Source: Galeruca laticollis (Eukaryota; Arthropoda; Insecta; Coleoptera; Chrysomelidae). From it: 64,000 nt of DNA. Each line of letters begins with the position of its first letter. Within the stretch, counting starts at the first letter, position 1. The notes under the pieces were generated by a model that did not search any database, was not told where the DNA came from, and saw only the letters and a program-made list of their open reading frames with translations. Both the position numbers and the translations under genes were made by a program. The stretch spans positions 142,189,423 to 142,253,422 of the forward strand of contig OY998181.1 in NCBI GenBank assembly GCA_963921935.1, written 5' to 3'. Below are positions 21,376-33,592 of the stretch, piece by piece.

Positions 21376-24300
21376 AAAGTCACGACAATAAAAAAAATTT
21401 CAACAACGAAGGCTCGTTTTAACGAAAAATGAAAGAAAATAAGTTTCCAAAAGTGTACTATTGTTCAAATTTAAATTAGGTTATATTTTTATATTAATTT
21501 TTAATACAATTATATTCGTCAAGTTCTGTTTTTTTGGTCTATTTGATTCATTAATTTCATTAATCTTTTTCTCAGTATTAAGAGTAGATTTCAGGTGGCA
21601 AATTAATGAATGCTAAAGTCGTCGTAGGGGAAATAGAAATGTCGCCTTTACCAAATGTTTGCTTTGTTTGTACTAACAACAGTCAGTAACACCACCAAAA
21701 TTAGAGGGGAGCCTCCCCCTGATTAAATTCGCTGTATTTAAGGTAATTTTATGCATGAAATAGCGTTTCTTATAAACAATATTACAGAATTATTCGCCTT
21801 ATTGTGATCGGAGTTTTTTTAATAAAAGGTTAAAAGGTAGGGCAATTAAAACCGCAATTTTTTTTTCTCGTTTATTGGCTTTGGGAGTTGGATCCGATTC
21901 AGCCACGAAATAAGTAATATGACATAAAAAGGGAAACATGGCCTATTTTTGTTCAATCAGATGGTTTAAAATTAATTAATATTATCACATTTCAACTTTT
22001 CATGTTCAAATATACAATTAAAATTACATTATTTTGACGTTATTTTTTAAAATTCCCGCCGGTTATGACGACAATTTGGCAACGTTTGTTGAATGTCGGA
22101 TGACAGATGCTCTAAAGATCACAACGCTTGTGGCTAACAGCACTAGTATCTCAAAATGTCTCGGTCCAATAGGGGCGAGCTGTCGTCGCGCGCCTTCGTT
22201 TTAATTTTGACCTTTAAAAATTTAGAAAAATAACCTATACGTATTTTTATTATTGTGTTATTAGGATTATCATTTACAATTAATAAAATGGAAAAAAATC
22301 AAATTATCTGTTACGTGTGTGGTAAGGCGTTATCGTCTAAACAAGCTAATTTTCGACGACATTTAAAATACAGACATAACATAATTGAAACTGTCAATTA
22401 TTCAATTAAGTGTGAAGAACCATCGTGTGTTCGAAAGTTGGAGAATTACGTACACATTTGCAATCCATTCATAAACTAGATCAACGAATCGATGGCTCAG
22501 GTATTTGCAATAGGACTTAACCCACAATTTTTGAGAATCCTAGTTTTGACATCACCGTGTGGTCAAAACTATTTAGCATGCGCTTGCAACACCGCGTAAG
22601 CCTAGATCAAATCAAAGGCGGGAATTTTACTGTCTAGTAATATTAGGCGAGCGGGACATCCCCAGAAAGTCGCTTAGAAATAGCAGTATGTGACCACGCA
22701 GTACTAATCGCTAAGACCACTTTTACTTTATGTTTTCGGGGTCGCTGAATACGAATATGAAATTATTTTTACGATAAAATTGGGGGAACATGGAAAAAAA
22801 CGGCAATTTCGGGTAAAATTGAGACAATTGAATTTGGCGTTTTTTTGTGTTCATCTCGCTATATCTTCCACATTTATCAATGTATCATTATGAAATTTTT
22901 TATGACTATTGGGTATCTAAAGATCTAAACAACAAGCCTACTCCGAAAATTATGCGATAATTAATACTTGAACAGTAAATTTACAATTGTTTACTTTTAC
23001 GTGTTCCGAGTTTTGTCGTACAAATGCAAAAGTTGTGTTACGAAGTTTCGAATTTCTAAAAACTAATTATCCAGTATTAAAATGCAATACCTAAAGAAGT
23101 TTTTGGGAAAGTTTCAGATCTAAATATTGAAAAGAAAAAAAGATATGCTATGTCAAAGTCGAGCGTAGCGTGCGGCTGCACGGCGCGCTATAACACATAG
23201 ATGCTGATACGTAAGCTTGAGACGTTTCTGACTCCATATTGTTGACTACCTCTCTTCACTATCATTGTGAAACGTGTCCTCATCATAATTTCTCAATTAA
23301 TATCCAATCAGAAGTTACATAAACGTTGAATATACCTTCACAATAACTCGAAACTTGGAGCAACTTATATTCTACGTTTGAATAACTCATTTCAGTTCAT
23401 TAAATTTTATGAGAATTACGTTTTTGGTTCGTTGAATAGAAAAGTTAATAACTACATCATTCACGTTATCTTACGACCACGTCTTATATTGCTTATTATT
23501 CAACGTTGATAGAAGTGTATTGGATAGGTAGGTACGTTGAAAACCGATTGCTTCAGCAACTTGACTTCTGCAGTGATAGGTAGTTTTCATTGGACTTTTT
23601 CAAATTTAATTCAATTGAATGAAATTTTTCATAATATGAGATTCGTGTTCTACGTTTTAGCACACAATGGAAACTATCTACTGAAAATGCTTTATCAACA
23701 TTATATTCGATAAATTTGTGATGGGTTACATATCTTCAACATACATTCATCCAGATCAAAGCAACGTGCAGACCACCCCCCTTCAACGTTTTCTCATAGT
23801 GGTGTACTAACGTTGATTCAATTGTAGAAATATTAGGTTGTTTCAATGTTTTTTTTTCGACGTTCTTTATACATTGATACATAATTTATAAAATTCATGT
23901 TTCTATTGCTTTTTTACTCGATTAATGAAAGTAATAGGAATGTCATGTAATTATTAATCAACCTTGTTATATCCAACTTCTTCGTCACATCTAAAGATAA
24001 TGTAGTGCCATGAAAATTGAATATGTTGAATAGAAATGGAACGTTTTCGCAACTTGACTGCCAAGTGTATTTCGTTGCATCAAACATAATGATTTTAAAA
24101 AATCTACTACAACTAATATTTTGTATTTATTCTTCATTTTATTGTCCTCATTAGTTGAGTATTTATCGTTAAACATATGGGGCCTATGATTATAACTATA
24201 CAGCATACCTGTATCAATCATTCATGGATGGACTTTATGGATATTTTTAATATATTCATAATTTACCACTCCTTGGCAACATGCACAGTCAGTATAGTGG

Positions 24301-25101
24301 GAGGATCTACTTGAACCAACACTTGCCATAGTCGCCATTTTGCAATTGTCGAAGCTTGTGTGTGCACGTGCTTGCTCTAGTGATTATAATTTGATAAGTA
24401 CCTTGTAAAGATTTTCTATATAACTGAATTTGGTATTGCACAAACTAAAAATATTTCCTTGTTGAAACTCTTATTCATTCTCAATTTACGGGTAATTAAG
24501 GTAGGTAAGTGTTAATCTGTAATATTTAGTACCTACAGTTGACTTCAATTATCTTGTTGGGGTTGTTAGGTATAAACGGTTTTTACAGTGTTGCTGAGTA
24601 CTTATTTATCACAGTCCGTTATCGGTAGGTACTCTCACACCATACTATGTTTTACAAAGTCATAATTTCCAGTCGAACAATGCCTATCTAATTTTAATAG
24701 GTTGATATAATGAATCACGTTGAAAATGGGTAGATGACAAACGTTGAAAATTGGTACAAATATAGGCCACAAAATAAAATTTTACCTGACTTGTATCAAT
24801 TTGAGGATTACTGAAATGTTCGAACTGTGCCGCAACCATTTAGTTTAATCCTATTAGAGTCATTAGGGTTTATAATAGATAAAATCGGAGGCCCATAGAA
24901 TTATGTATATTTCTGAAAGGTTTCAAAGATTTCTTGTATTAAATATTTTGAAGAAATCTTGATTGTTTTGATCGATATTTAGGGGATTAGGGGAAGGATG
25001 TTGATGCACTTACACTATATAAGAGTTATAGTTGTATTCAGTTACTTCATATCGATCTACAGAAATTAAGAGTGTAGTACACATAGCGAACAGTGACCAA
25101 A
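21376..25101. other. Mostly non-coding DNA with one zinc-finger fragment and ACGTTGA motifs
   Basis: At 22288-22479 (plus) a short frame reads MEKNQIICYVCGKALSSK and FRRHLKYRHN, a single C2H2 finger, then stops. It is probably a transposon remnant. From about 23,310 to 23,830 and again at 24,710-24,760 the motif ACGTTGA(A) recurs at least eight times in both orientations. The motif reappears densely at 42.38-42.9 kb. I see no other gene or RNA in this stretch. Confidence 0.45.
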
Positions 25102-26496
25102 ATGGAGAACAAAACATCTACAATGTATAGTGAAAGAGGAAATAAATTAATAGTGTTGAACAGTTATAAATTTTCGAAAGCTAATACTAGCAAATGTGGA
25201 AACATTAGATGGAAGTGCTGTAACGCAAAATGTCCAGTTAGAGTGTACTCCCACGTTTCTGATGAAGAAACAATCACAGAAGTCAAAGGAGAACACAATC
25301 ATACTATGGAAACGAACCTATCAAGAAAAGCAGTGAGTAACAGCATTAAAAGGAAAGCGACTGAAGATCCCGCTGAGAAACCCTCCAAACTAATTCGGCA
25401 AGAATTGGTGTCAAATAATTTCGCGGAGGATATCAACACCGAAGATATTGACCGAATAAGGAAAAATATTCACGCGGCGAGAAGACAAATTTTACCCCTA
25501 TTGCCTAAAAATCAGGAAGAAATATTTAATAGTGTTCGTGAATTACAATTACGAACGAACCGAGAAGAGGAATTTCTATTAACAGCAGACCAGGTATTTA
25601 AAATTATTGTGTTCTCTTGTTTTTCCAACCTTAATTTTTTATGTAATTCGGATTGTATTTTGATGGATGGGACTTTTAAATACTGTTCAACTTTTGTTTA
25701 CCAAATGTTTACCATTCATGGTTTTAAAAACGGCTATTACGTACCTCTTGTTTTTTGTTTGCTGCCGGACAAATCAAGTCAAACATATTCAAATTTGTTT
25801 TTAATTTTAAGACAAAAATGTAAAGAAGTAGGCTTAAATTTTCAACTTAAAGAAGTCGTAGTAGATTTTGAACTAAGCATTCATAACGCTATATATGAAT
25901 GTTTTGGCAGAGATCAAATTCTTTTTGGTTGTAAATTTCATCTCTGCCAAGCTTGGTTTCGTAAGATTCAGGAGTTTCATTTGGTACAAGAGTACAGACA
26001 GAAAGGTTCTGTAATTGGCGAATACTTAAAAGTACATTTCGGTATTATGTATCTTAGTCCTGAGGAAGTTGTAGAATTTTTTTATAATGAACTACATTTT
26101 TTGCTTCCGAATGACGAAAGAGTAATAGAATTCCGAAATTATGTCAATAAAACATATATAACGCAAAATTCGATATTTCCACCACTTATTTGGGCAAATA
26201 ATGCATCCTTTTTTAAGAGAACAACGAATTCTTGTGAGAGTTTTCATTCGCATTTAGGTGCTTCTTTTTACAAAGCACATCCAAACATTGTTCAATTTAC
26301 TAGTGTGTTATTGGATTTACAAACGGAGGTATACGCGAAAATTCGTTCGGCAAACCAAAGCCAGAAAAAAACCAAAAAAACTATTAATGTTAAAATTAAT
26401 TTCATTAATGATCATTTGGATCAATATAGGAAAAATGTTATTTCTCGCTTTATGTTTGTGAAAACGGTTGCATGTAAAAATCTTCCACACGTTTAA
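25102..26496 (+). CDS. FLYWCH zinc-finger MULE transposase, intact
   Basis: The frame of 464 residues is uninterrupted, with the ATG at 25102 chosen because it is the first ATG and precedes the zinc finger. Residues about 10-68 form a FLYWCH-type finger (IRWKCCNAKCPVRVY ... GEHNHT). A basic linker follows. The MULE transposase core carries Asp189 in ILMDGTFKYC, Asp255 in EVVVDFELS, and a Glu at 379 in TTNSCESFH. These are the positions expected for the DDE triad of this group. The end is Lys-rich. The protein would move a Mutator-like (Phantom-type) element. It stands alone, without visible introns. I could not establish the element's ends; a weak inverted match lies at 24,829 and 26,733. Confidence 0.85.
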   Translation: MENKTSTMYSERGNKLIVLNSYKFSKANTSKCGNIRWKCCNAKCPVRVYSHVSDEETITEVKGEHNHTMETNLSRKAVSNSIKRKATEDPAEKPSKLIRQELVSNNFAEDINTEDIDRIRKNIHAARRQILPLLPKNQEEIFNSVRELQLRTNREEEFLLTADQVFKIIVFSCFSNLNFLCNSDCILMDGTFKYCSTFVYQMFTIHGFKNGYYVPLVFCLLPDKSSQTYSNLFLILRQKCKEVGLNFQLKEVVVDFELSIHNAIYECFGRDQILFGCKFHLCQAWFRKIQEFHLVQEYRQKGSVIGEYLKVHFGIMYLSPEEVVEFFYNELHFLLPNDERVIEFRNYVNKTYITQNSIFPPLIWANNASFFKRTTNSCESFHSHLGASFYKAHPNIVQFTSVLLDLQTEVYAKIRSANQSQKKTKKTINVKINFINDHLDQYRKNVISRFMFVKTVACKNLPHV

Positions 26497-27769
26497 TTTT
26501 TTGTTTTTTTTATATGTTTATGTATATTGAATATATTTTATTGTAATGTAGATGTAATTTTTTAGAAGTGGCAAATATACGTTGAAAATATATGTATGTT
26601 ATTAATATTTTCTTATATTGAATTTGAGTACCTAAAGTTCAAGGTAAATTGTTAAATCGGATTAGGCTATTAGACCTCTACTGGTTTGGTAGTTAATCTC
26701 CAAAATTTTAAACACTGGCAGAGTTCGAACAACCCGTAATGACTATCTGCATTTTGTGGCAGAGTTCTGATACTCCGCAAATATAGTAGAAAATGTGATT
26801 AAGTGAAATAGAGGCTGATTTATGAAGATCGAGTATTAGAAGCTTTCCAACTAAGTAGTTTGAATAAAAACTTTTTTCATTCATTTTATACCTAGAAGCT
26901 CAAACTTATTTTTTATAATTCGCGTATAGTACTTTTCATCACATAACAAGCGCAGCAGCCATGTTGGAAAAGCGGTAGTTTACAAGTTTCTCACTATTTT
27001 GTGCAATAATGGCTGGAAATGCAATATTATCTCCACAAAAAATCCATTATTGAAACAAATTATTAATGGTGTTGTATTTGACAAATTCAGTTCAAAGCAT
27101 AGTTGCGAGAGATAAAAATGTGGTTAAAGTGTCATAAACGTTCTCAACAAGGCAAAATAAGTGTGCTATTTGAGAGGTTAGCTGTCATTACAATTGATTA
27201 TTTAAATAAAATTAGGCGAATAATAATTATTGAAAAACTTTAGCCTTATTAACCATAATCAATTATTGTTCGCACATGTAGAAGCTCTAAAATTAACATC
27301 TAGGTTGATCATTAAAATTATTAATAATATCTATTAAAATTAAAAAAAATGCATGTTCATGACTTTGAATGTATGAACTAGTAACGCAAACACGAAGTAA
27401 ACGTTCCAAGAAATCGATAATCGATTACCTTCAAAGATTCTGGATATGACTTGAATGTTTCTTCGAATATGAATACTATATTTCCACTCAATGTTATACA
27501 TTTTTAGGTAGCTCGATTGAAATCAATTGGCGGAATCTCTCCGGAAGATCACACCAGGAGGATTTTGAGATTTTTGTTAACCAACGAGCTGGCTATCCTT
27601 TATAATTGGTAGGTCATTGATAAAAACGCTTTTAGGGATACCCGTGTAATACAACTAATTTATGGTATGGTGCAGATATTTTGTTTGCCATACAATTATT
27701 ATACAATGCATTCCATTTAAAACGAGCCACACTGAATAACTTTGGAAACAATGATTTTCAGAAAAAATG
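26497..27769. other. Non-coding DNA right of the MULE gene
   Basis: AT-rich sequence without a supportable gene. GGCAGAGTTC occurs twice (about 26,716 and 26,762), and the first copy is inverted relative to a similar sequence left of the MULE gene (about 24,829-24,846, TGTTCGAACTGTGCC). This could be part of the MULE ends but is too short to prove. Confidence 0.35.
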
Positions 27770-28190
27770 GAAAAAAACACGTCCACAATGATACACAGGG
27801 GGACACATTTTGTCATATTCAAACTGATGTAACTTTCACTATAGCACCCCCCAGAGCACGTAATCACATTCTTTCAAATGAATCACCCTACATTTTTTTT
27901 GCATTATCAGATTTAGATTCTCCTTGGTGAGCAGATTTTTAAAAAGTACAATACATATGGTCTGAAGCTTTTCAACCCAAATAATTTGTAGCTGTTAGCC
28001 TCAGGGCATATGTATTGTACATTATTGAAATCTGCACATCAAGGAGAATCTGATAATATAAATAAATATAGAGTGATCCATTTGAAACAATGTGGTGACA
28101 TGCTCTTGGAGAGCGATACTGAAAGTTAAATTGAGTGTGAATATGTCAAAGTGTCCCCTCTGTGGTATTTTTTGCAGTTGCCGTAAAAAA
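27770..28190. repeat. Palindromic (foldback) MITE-like repeat
   Basis: Two arms of about 185 bp are imperfect inverted copies around a centre near 27,980. Paired blocks include GGGGACACATTTTGTCATATTC (left, 27,799) with the complement of GAATATGTCAAAGTGTCCCC (right, 28,139), and AGATTCTCCTTGGTGAGCAG with the complement of TGCACATCAAGGAGAATCT. The whole would fold into one long hairpin. No coding potential. Confidence 0.72.
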
Positions 28191-28300
28191 AAGAATTTGG
28201 AGCTGCAACGGACATACAGATAGCCTATGCCACTAAAGATTGGCTAAAGTTTGCAAAAAGAGGATGAACGATGCCAACAAATCTAAAAGAAGAAATCCTT

Positions 28301-28395
28301 GAATGGAACATTCATATTTGTTCAATTTTCAACTAATGATTTTTAAGTTTAAAGTAATATTAGTTTAGTTTATTTTTATAATTTCTTTGTCTATG
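28301..28395 (+). repeat. 95-bp AT-rich repeat unit, single copy
   Basis: The unit starts GAATGGAACATTCATATTTG and includes AATATTAGTTTAGTTTATTT. Two more copies lie head to tail at 38,713-38,902, about 10 kb away on the other side of piggyBac PB-A. Confidence 0.7.
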
Positions 28396-28820
28396 TTTTT
28401 TAACGAAGTTACATTTTCATAAACCGGGCAAAAGCACAATCTTCCGTATAATATGAAATAAAGCGTTCGAACACTGTATTTCTCCGTCCGTATAATAACA
28501 TCGGTACAATGTAATATAATTTCTGTAACCTGCACCGACAGTCGGCGACACTTACTTCTTCGCACCGTATCCCCAACAAGCCACACCGTAAAGCAGAACG
28601 ATTCTCAGAATCGTCAGTCTATCCGTAGACTCGATACTTTGCTCGCATACGCAGGTGAGAATTAAATCTAAGAGACTTCCTTGTGCTCACAAACCGTTCT
28701 CTTTCAGAAAACCGATACCGCTAGATCAACCGTACCGTTTACCGAGGTGAGTGATATTCCATTTTATACCTTAGGGTATATGGTTCTCGCCGTACAATCC
28801 GATCAGGGGAAGTAAAGGGA

Positions 28821-28952
28821 AACCGTGTCCGCTACTAGAGAGTTGAGTTCTCACATCCTAGTAACGGCCGTGCTTGGGCCTTCAGCCATCCGATCGAGAG
28901 GAACCGTGTCCGCTACTAGAAAATTGAGTTCTCACATCCTAGTAGTGGCCGT
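28821..28952 (+). repeat. 51-bp sequence repeated with period 81
   Basis: AACCGTGTCCGCTACTAG starts at 28,821 and again at 28,902. Each copy continues through TTGAGTTCTCACATCCTAGT to GGCCGT. The two copies differ at only a few positions. The surrounding 28.6-29.0 kb is more GC-rich than its neighbours and resembles the leader of an LTR element, but no primer site was found there. Confidence 0.65.
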
Positions 28953-29042
28953 CGCGACTCGGAGATTTCGATTCCGCGGAAACCGAGAGCCGTATCCCCC
29001 GAAAGTAGAGCTTTGATTAACCTAGAGGGTCGCTTGTGTAAT

Positions 29043-29608
29043 AGACACAAGATATGACATAAATTTTAAGAACGCCCTATAAAGACAAATTCTTCTTAAT
29101 TCAAAATAATTATTAATTATCGACCTCAACTAAAGTAAATAACACAAACAAAACAAGGTTATCAAAACATATTAGATTACGAACAGATCAGGTTTTTTAC
29201 TACAAACATAAACAATGATATTGCAAACTAACCTTCACACAAGGTGAAACTGGGAAATAAAATAACGAAAAATTTGGAATCAAAAGAGAGAAAGTATCTC
29301 TCCCCCGGTGAGGCAAGTCTAAGTATTGACGGGCCCTCACCCTCCAAACAGTAATAGTGTGCAGTTTGTGCGACTGGTGATAATCCAAAACGCAAGTTTT
29401 TAAAGTGAAATTATTTTATTATATTGTGTATTTGAACGGTGATATTATATTTTTTCTTTGACTAACCGGGTGTTCCAAGATAGGGAAGGGACCCCATAGT
29501 ATTTTTCCGGTCATATCTAGTGTTTCATATATATCAGCGCCCCTCATTTACTGATAGGGCCAAAATTTGTAATAGGTATCTTATTTAGCTTGTATTCAGG
29601 GACCACTC

Positions 29609-29669
<61 letters not shown>

Positions 29670-31734
29670 AAGCCAGTCCTCTAGTATAGATAAATATTCA
29701 TATATTAGATTGAATTAAAAAGGAATTTTTTTTGTATATACGTATGGTGTATCATTAGACACTACCTAATTAAGAACAAAATTTAACATAAAACGAATGA
29801 ATGACTTAAGCAAATGTATTATAAAATATTGAGTACATCAATTTAAGAAATGGATTAAGGATAAGGAATAGAATGGTAATGATAATATAGAAATTAATTC
29901 TTAAGAAAATGTTACCTTCACAAATAAATCCTAAGGTCAAGTCAATGTCAACAATTTTCATTAAAATCAATCTGAACGCTGCTATGTCCACACTTGAATC
30001 AGGAAAAGGATGTTAATTTGTTCAAAACCTAAAATAATAAGAATTAATAATCAAATCACTAATTTATTAACGATATGCAAATACAATAAAAAGTTGCAAT
30101 TTGAAAAAAGTAATTTATAAAAATAAAACTGTATGAAATATGACATTCGGAATAAGAGCCATATTGTATGTCATAGAAATCTAGTAATCAAATCGAAATC
30201 AATGAAGGAAGTGATTGAATCTAGTTATAATATTGCCAACCTAAATTCAATGAGTTGGAAGTTAATATAAAACAGAGAATGTAAATTTGAAATTAAGTTA
30301 GAGTTTATATAAAGCGAAATTAGTGCTAATTAGAGAATTAAAAAATAAACAGTTCCATATATATAAATCATAAATTTAGATTGTAGAAATTGTATATTAA
30401 TTGTAAACAAATTTACTAAAAAAAAAAGGAATTACAAGGATTGAAACCATTGTAAGACATGTGAAAGACTATTAATATATTCTATAAGATATTGTTAAAC
30501 CATTTATACAAGTGATTTCACTCTCCAAGACTATTTTAATTGAAGAATTCAGTATTTCCATAAAAAAAACATTATCATTGACAATTGTTGAATAAAATAA
30601 CAGATTAGGAGGCTGTGTTTTAGAGATTGTAAAAATGTTGTTGATTTTTAAAAAAAAAGAGGGTCGAGAGTTAGTTGGGGAATGTGGAACTGGGATGTAA
30701 TTTTCTGAGAAGGTTTTTGTAAAAACTTTAAAGTAAAAGTTATAATTTTAAATCTAAATCAATAAAAAATTCATGATATTAATGTCGATTAACCCCTGTG
30801 AAAAAGTGAAACGTGCCGAACGAGTATTTCTTGGGTAAGGAATACCTAAGAAAAGAGACGAGATGTTGCAGGTCCACCACGCCGAGAATGGAATATAAGG
30901 TCTGTGTTATTTGAGTTTTTTTAATTTGGAATTCCAAACAAACAAAGAAAAAGTGAACTTTTGAAATTAATTTGAACATTTAAAATTGAATAATCTAAAA
31001 TTGGCCAAAGAAACTTTAAAATAATCAATACCAAATTTTATCCATGGATAATTAAAGAACTCTAATTTTCTGCAACAATAATTTTAGATATTAAATATGT
31101 ACTTACTTGTAAAAAGTTTTTCGTTTGTAAAATAATCAAAGTTCACACCACTCATAAATGCTTTTCCAATCTTAATTTCCGCTTTGCATGCTAACCTATT
31201 CTTATAACTATCAAACACACACTTAATTCACAACTTGAATTATACATGTAACTGTTTAATATAAGTTTTCAACCATATGATTCTAAATGCACTAAATTGA
31301 TGCACATTGAACTGTGAAACGTTTGCATCCTCCATGTTAACTGCATACTATAATTTTGTGACGACGAGAAACGTTGTACCGGAAGAGTTGCTCCGTTGCG
31401 CCGAAGCAGCTACTATAAGCGTTCAGTGCGCATGACGATCAAAGAATACAGAGGAGGTTCAGGAATATTTGTGTGTGTAAAATTTTGAAGATTTCATCAA
31501 CAATTTATTAAAATATTTTTATTTAAGTGTTGGTATTTTTTTTTTATTCCAGTCAATGTCCATAACACTTTTCACGAACATGGTTTAAATCATTCATTCG
31601 ATTAACCTATCACGAAATCATAATAAGTAAATGTTCATATATGTAAAAATTTTTTCTAATAGGTGTCCAGGACTCAAAGAGAGAAGTCTCATGCTTCCGA
31701 CTACAGTATAAAATTTAAACAATACAAAATTTTC
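29043..31734. other. AT-rich DNA without genes, with (AT)n at 29,612-29,666
   Basis: I see no gene, exon series or RNA in this stretch. It contains a 55-bp AT dinucleotide run and scattered A-rich and T-rich tracts. The short minus-strand reading frames here have no recognisable pattern. Confidence 0.5.
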
Positions 31735-31819
31735 ATATAATTATATAGGGCTAGCCGAAGGTAAAAACGGGTAAATAAAGGTAAATCATATAAGTATAAA
31801 TATTAAAATATAAAACAAC

Positions 31820-31878
<59 letters not shown>

Positions 31879-32203
31879 CACCTTTATTCCCTGATGGATA
31901 TATTCCATTCAAGGATTGCCTCGCTAGAAAACGAGAAAAAATCAGTGGCCGAAGTCATTTGGACATTAAAAAACGACAGAGTCACTGATTTGTGCATAAC
32001 TTAGTTCCTTTAAAAGTACGAGACCTTTATCAAGAGAATAACATAAACGATGACGATCGAAACAGAATTATTACCGCAATACAGCGTATGTATCAAAAAT
32101 GCATATAATTATATAGGGCTAGCCGAAGGTAAAAACGGGTAAATAAAGTTAAATCATATAAGTATAAATATTAAAATATAAACATATCCACTATAATATA
32201 TAT

Positions 32204-32278
<75 letters not shown>
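31735..32278 (+). repeat. Direct 95-bp repeats each followed by a (TA)n run
   Basis: The sequence from TTATATAGGGCTAGCCGAAG through TATCCACTATAATA or its close match occurs at 31,735-31,829 and 32,102-32,196, and each copy runs into a TA dinucleotide tract (31,827-31,876 and 32,194-32,278). Between them a short plus-strand stretch near 31,893 reads MDIFHSRIASLENEKKSVAE, which resembles the C-terminal end of a transposon protein but is too short to assign. Confidence 0.7.
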
Positions 32279-32282
<4 letters not shown>

Positions 32283-33592
32283 TTTAGTATTCTGATAGAA
32301 GCGCAAAGATATTTATATTTCACGAAGGGTCGTAGTTAATCCTAAATTCAGAGTTTTGATAATAACAGAAATATTTATACTTTACTAGGGATCATAGTAA
32401 AACCTGTCTTCATAAATTACTTTTCTGAATTTTATTTGATATAGAAGGTATTTCTATAGTTTTATTGCTCTCCCTCTGCGAGAAGCGAAATTAATGCGGG
32501 AAATGGGGGGTAAAGAATTTCCCTTCTTTTTTTTTAAATATATATCAGTTGTTAACCTCTTATTTATGTAGGGTATGTTACGTAGGCTAATCCTAGAAAC
32601 CAGGAGAAAGCCACGTGTAATATTTTATTGAAAAACGTTCGTATAGGGTTTTAATAATTTTCCTTTTTTTTATTTGTAATATATGTTTTACGTATTTTAA
32701 CCTTGCAATTCATTTCCATCCTCACCACCCCCGTGCCCGTCAGATAGGGCGGACCTGCACTACGAACTCGGGCTTGGCACCCTGTATAAGCCCAAGGGGC
32801 CCCACGACGTCCTTGATCGCTCGAGCCTGGAACAACCCCTCCCTCGAGGTAATCCCGCAGGGAGAGTTCCTGGTTCTACAATTTTGAGGCACTGGTGACA
32901 GCACGCTGCAACGATTTTTTTTGTCTAGGGTAGGAGTATACAGTAGGGCCCTTCCGGTAACTACAATCGGCGAGATAATACAGGAACCAAACACATTTTT
33001 CCGGTGACAGCAGAATAAAACTAGGAAACACCTAATTAATTACACGGGACAGCGCCGACAAGTTAACACTACAGGAGATCCATTTATTACACTTGCAATC
33101 CGTAGTAGTTCTGCACACTTCCGCTAACCGTCCACCGCACCCCCGCCCATTTTTTGTTGCTTCCGCTTGCATAGCTTTGTTTTACTCACCGTAGTAGAGA
33201 CCGTTTTAAACCAGTAGGATAGTAGTTAGTACTAGTGCTTTTGCCCCGCCTACCCGAATTAGAGGATATTTAGTTTAGTTTTCCGTTATTTGTTTAACAC
33301 ATTGACGGACAGTTGCGTCTATAGCCGTCAAGTTCAAGTTCACTATGTGACATGACGGCAATAGCCGTCCAATACGAAACGGTCGTTTTTAGACACTGCG
33401 GCTGTAACAGCACAAATGTGCATTTACCAGCGTACAAGTAGAAGCCTAGTGTCATGTTTTCGAAAAAAAATTTAGTATGCAAGGTTAACACATTGAGTAT
33501 GCACGTGGTTGTGAACGGAGTAGTGCGATCTTGTTTTCTCTTCAATTTACAGTTGCTATTGATACATTTAACGATATTTTTTGTTTATACTG

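Noticed and set aside
24829..26733. Short inverted match TGTTCGAACT around the MULE gene as terminal repeats
   Set aside because: Only about 15-18 bp agree and no 8-10 bp target duplication was found beside it; kept only as a weak hint.
29612..32278. Long TA runs as a centromere or origin
   Set aside because: They are ordinary dinucleotide microsatellites of 50-85 bp, also seen at 58.42 kb, with no accompanying higher-order repeat.
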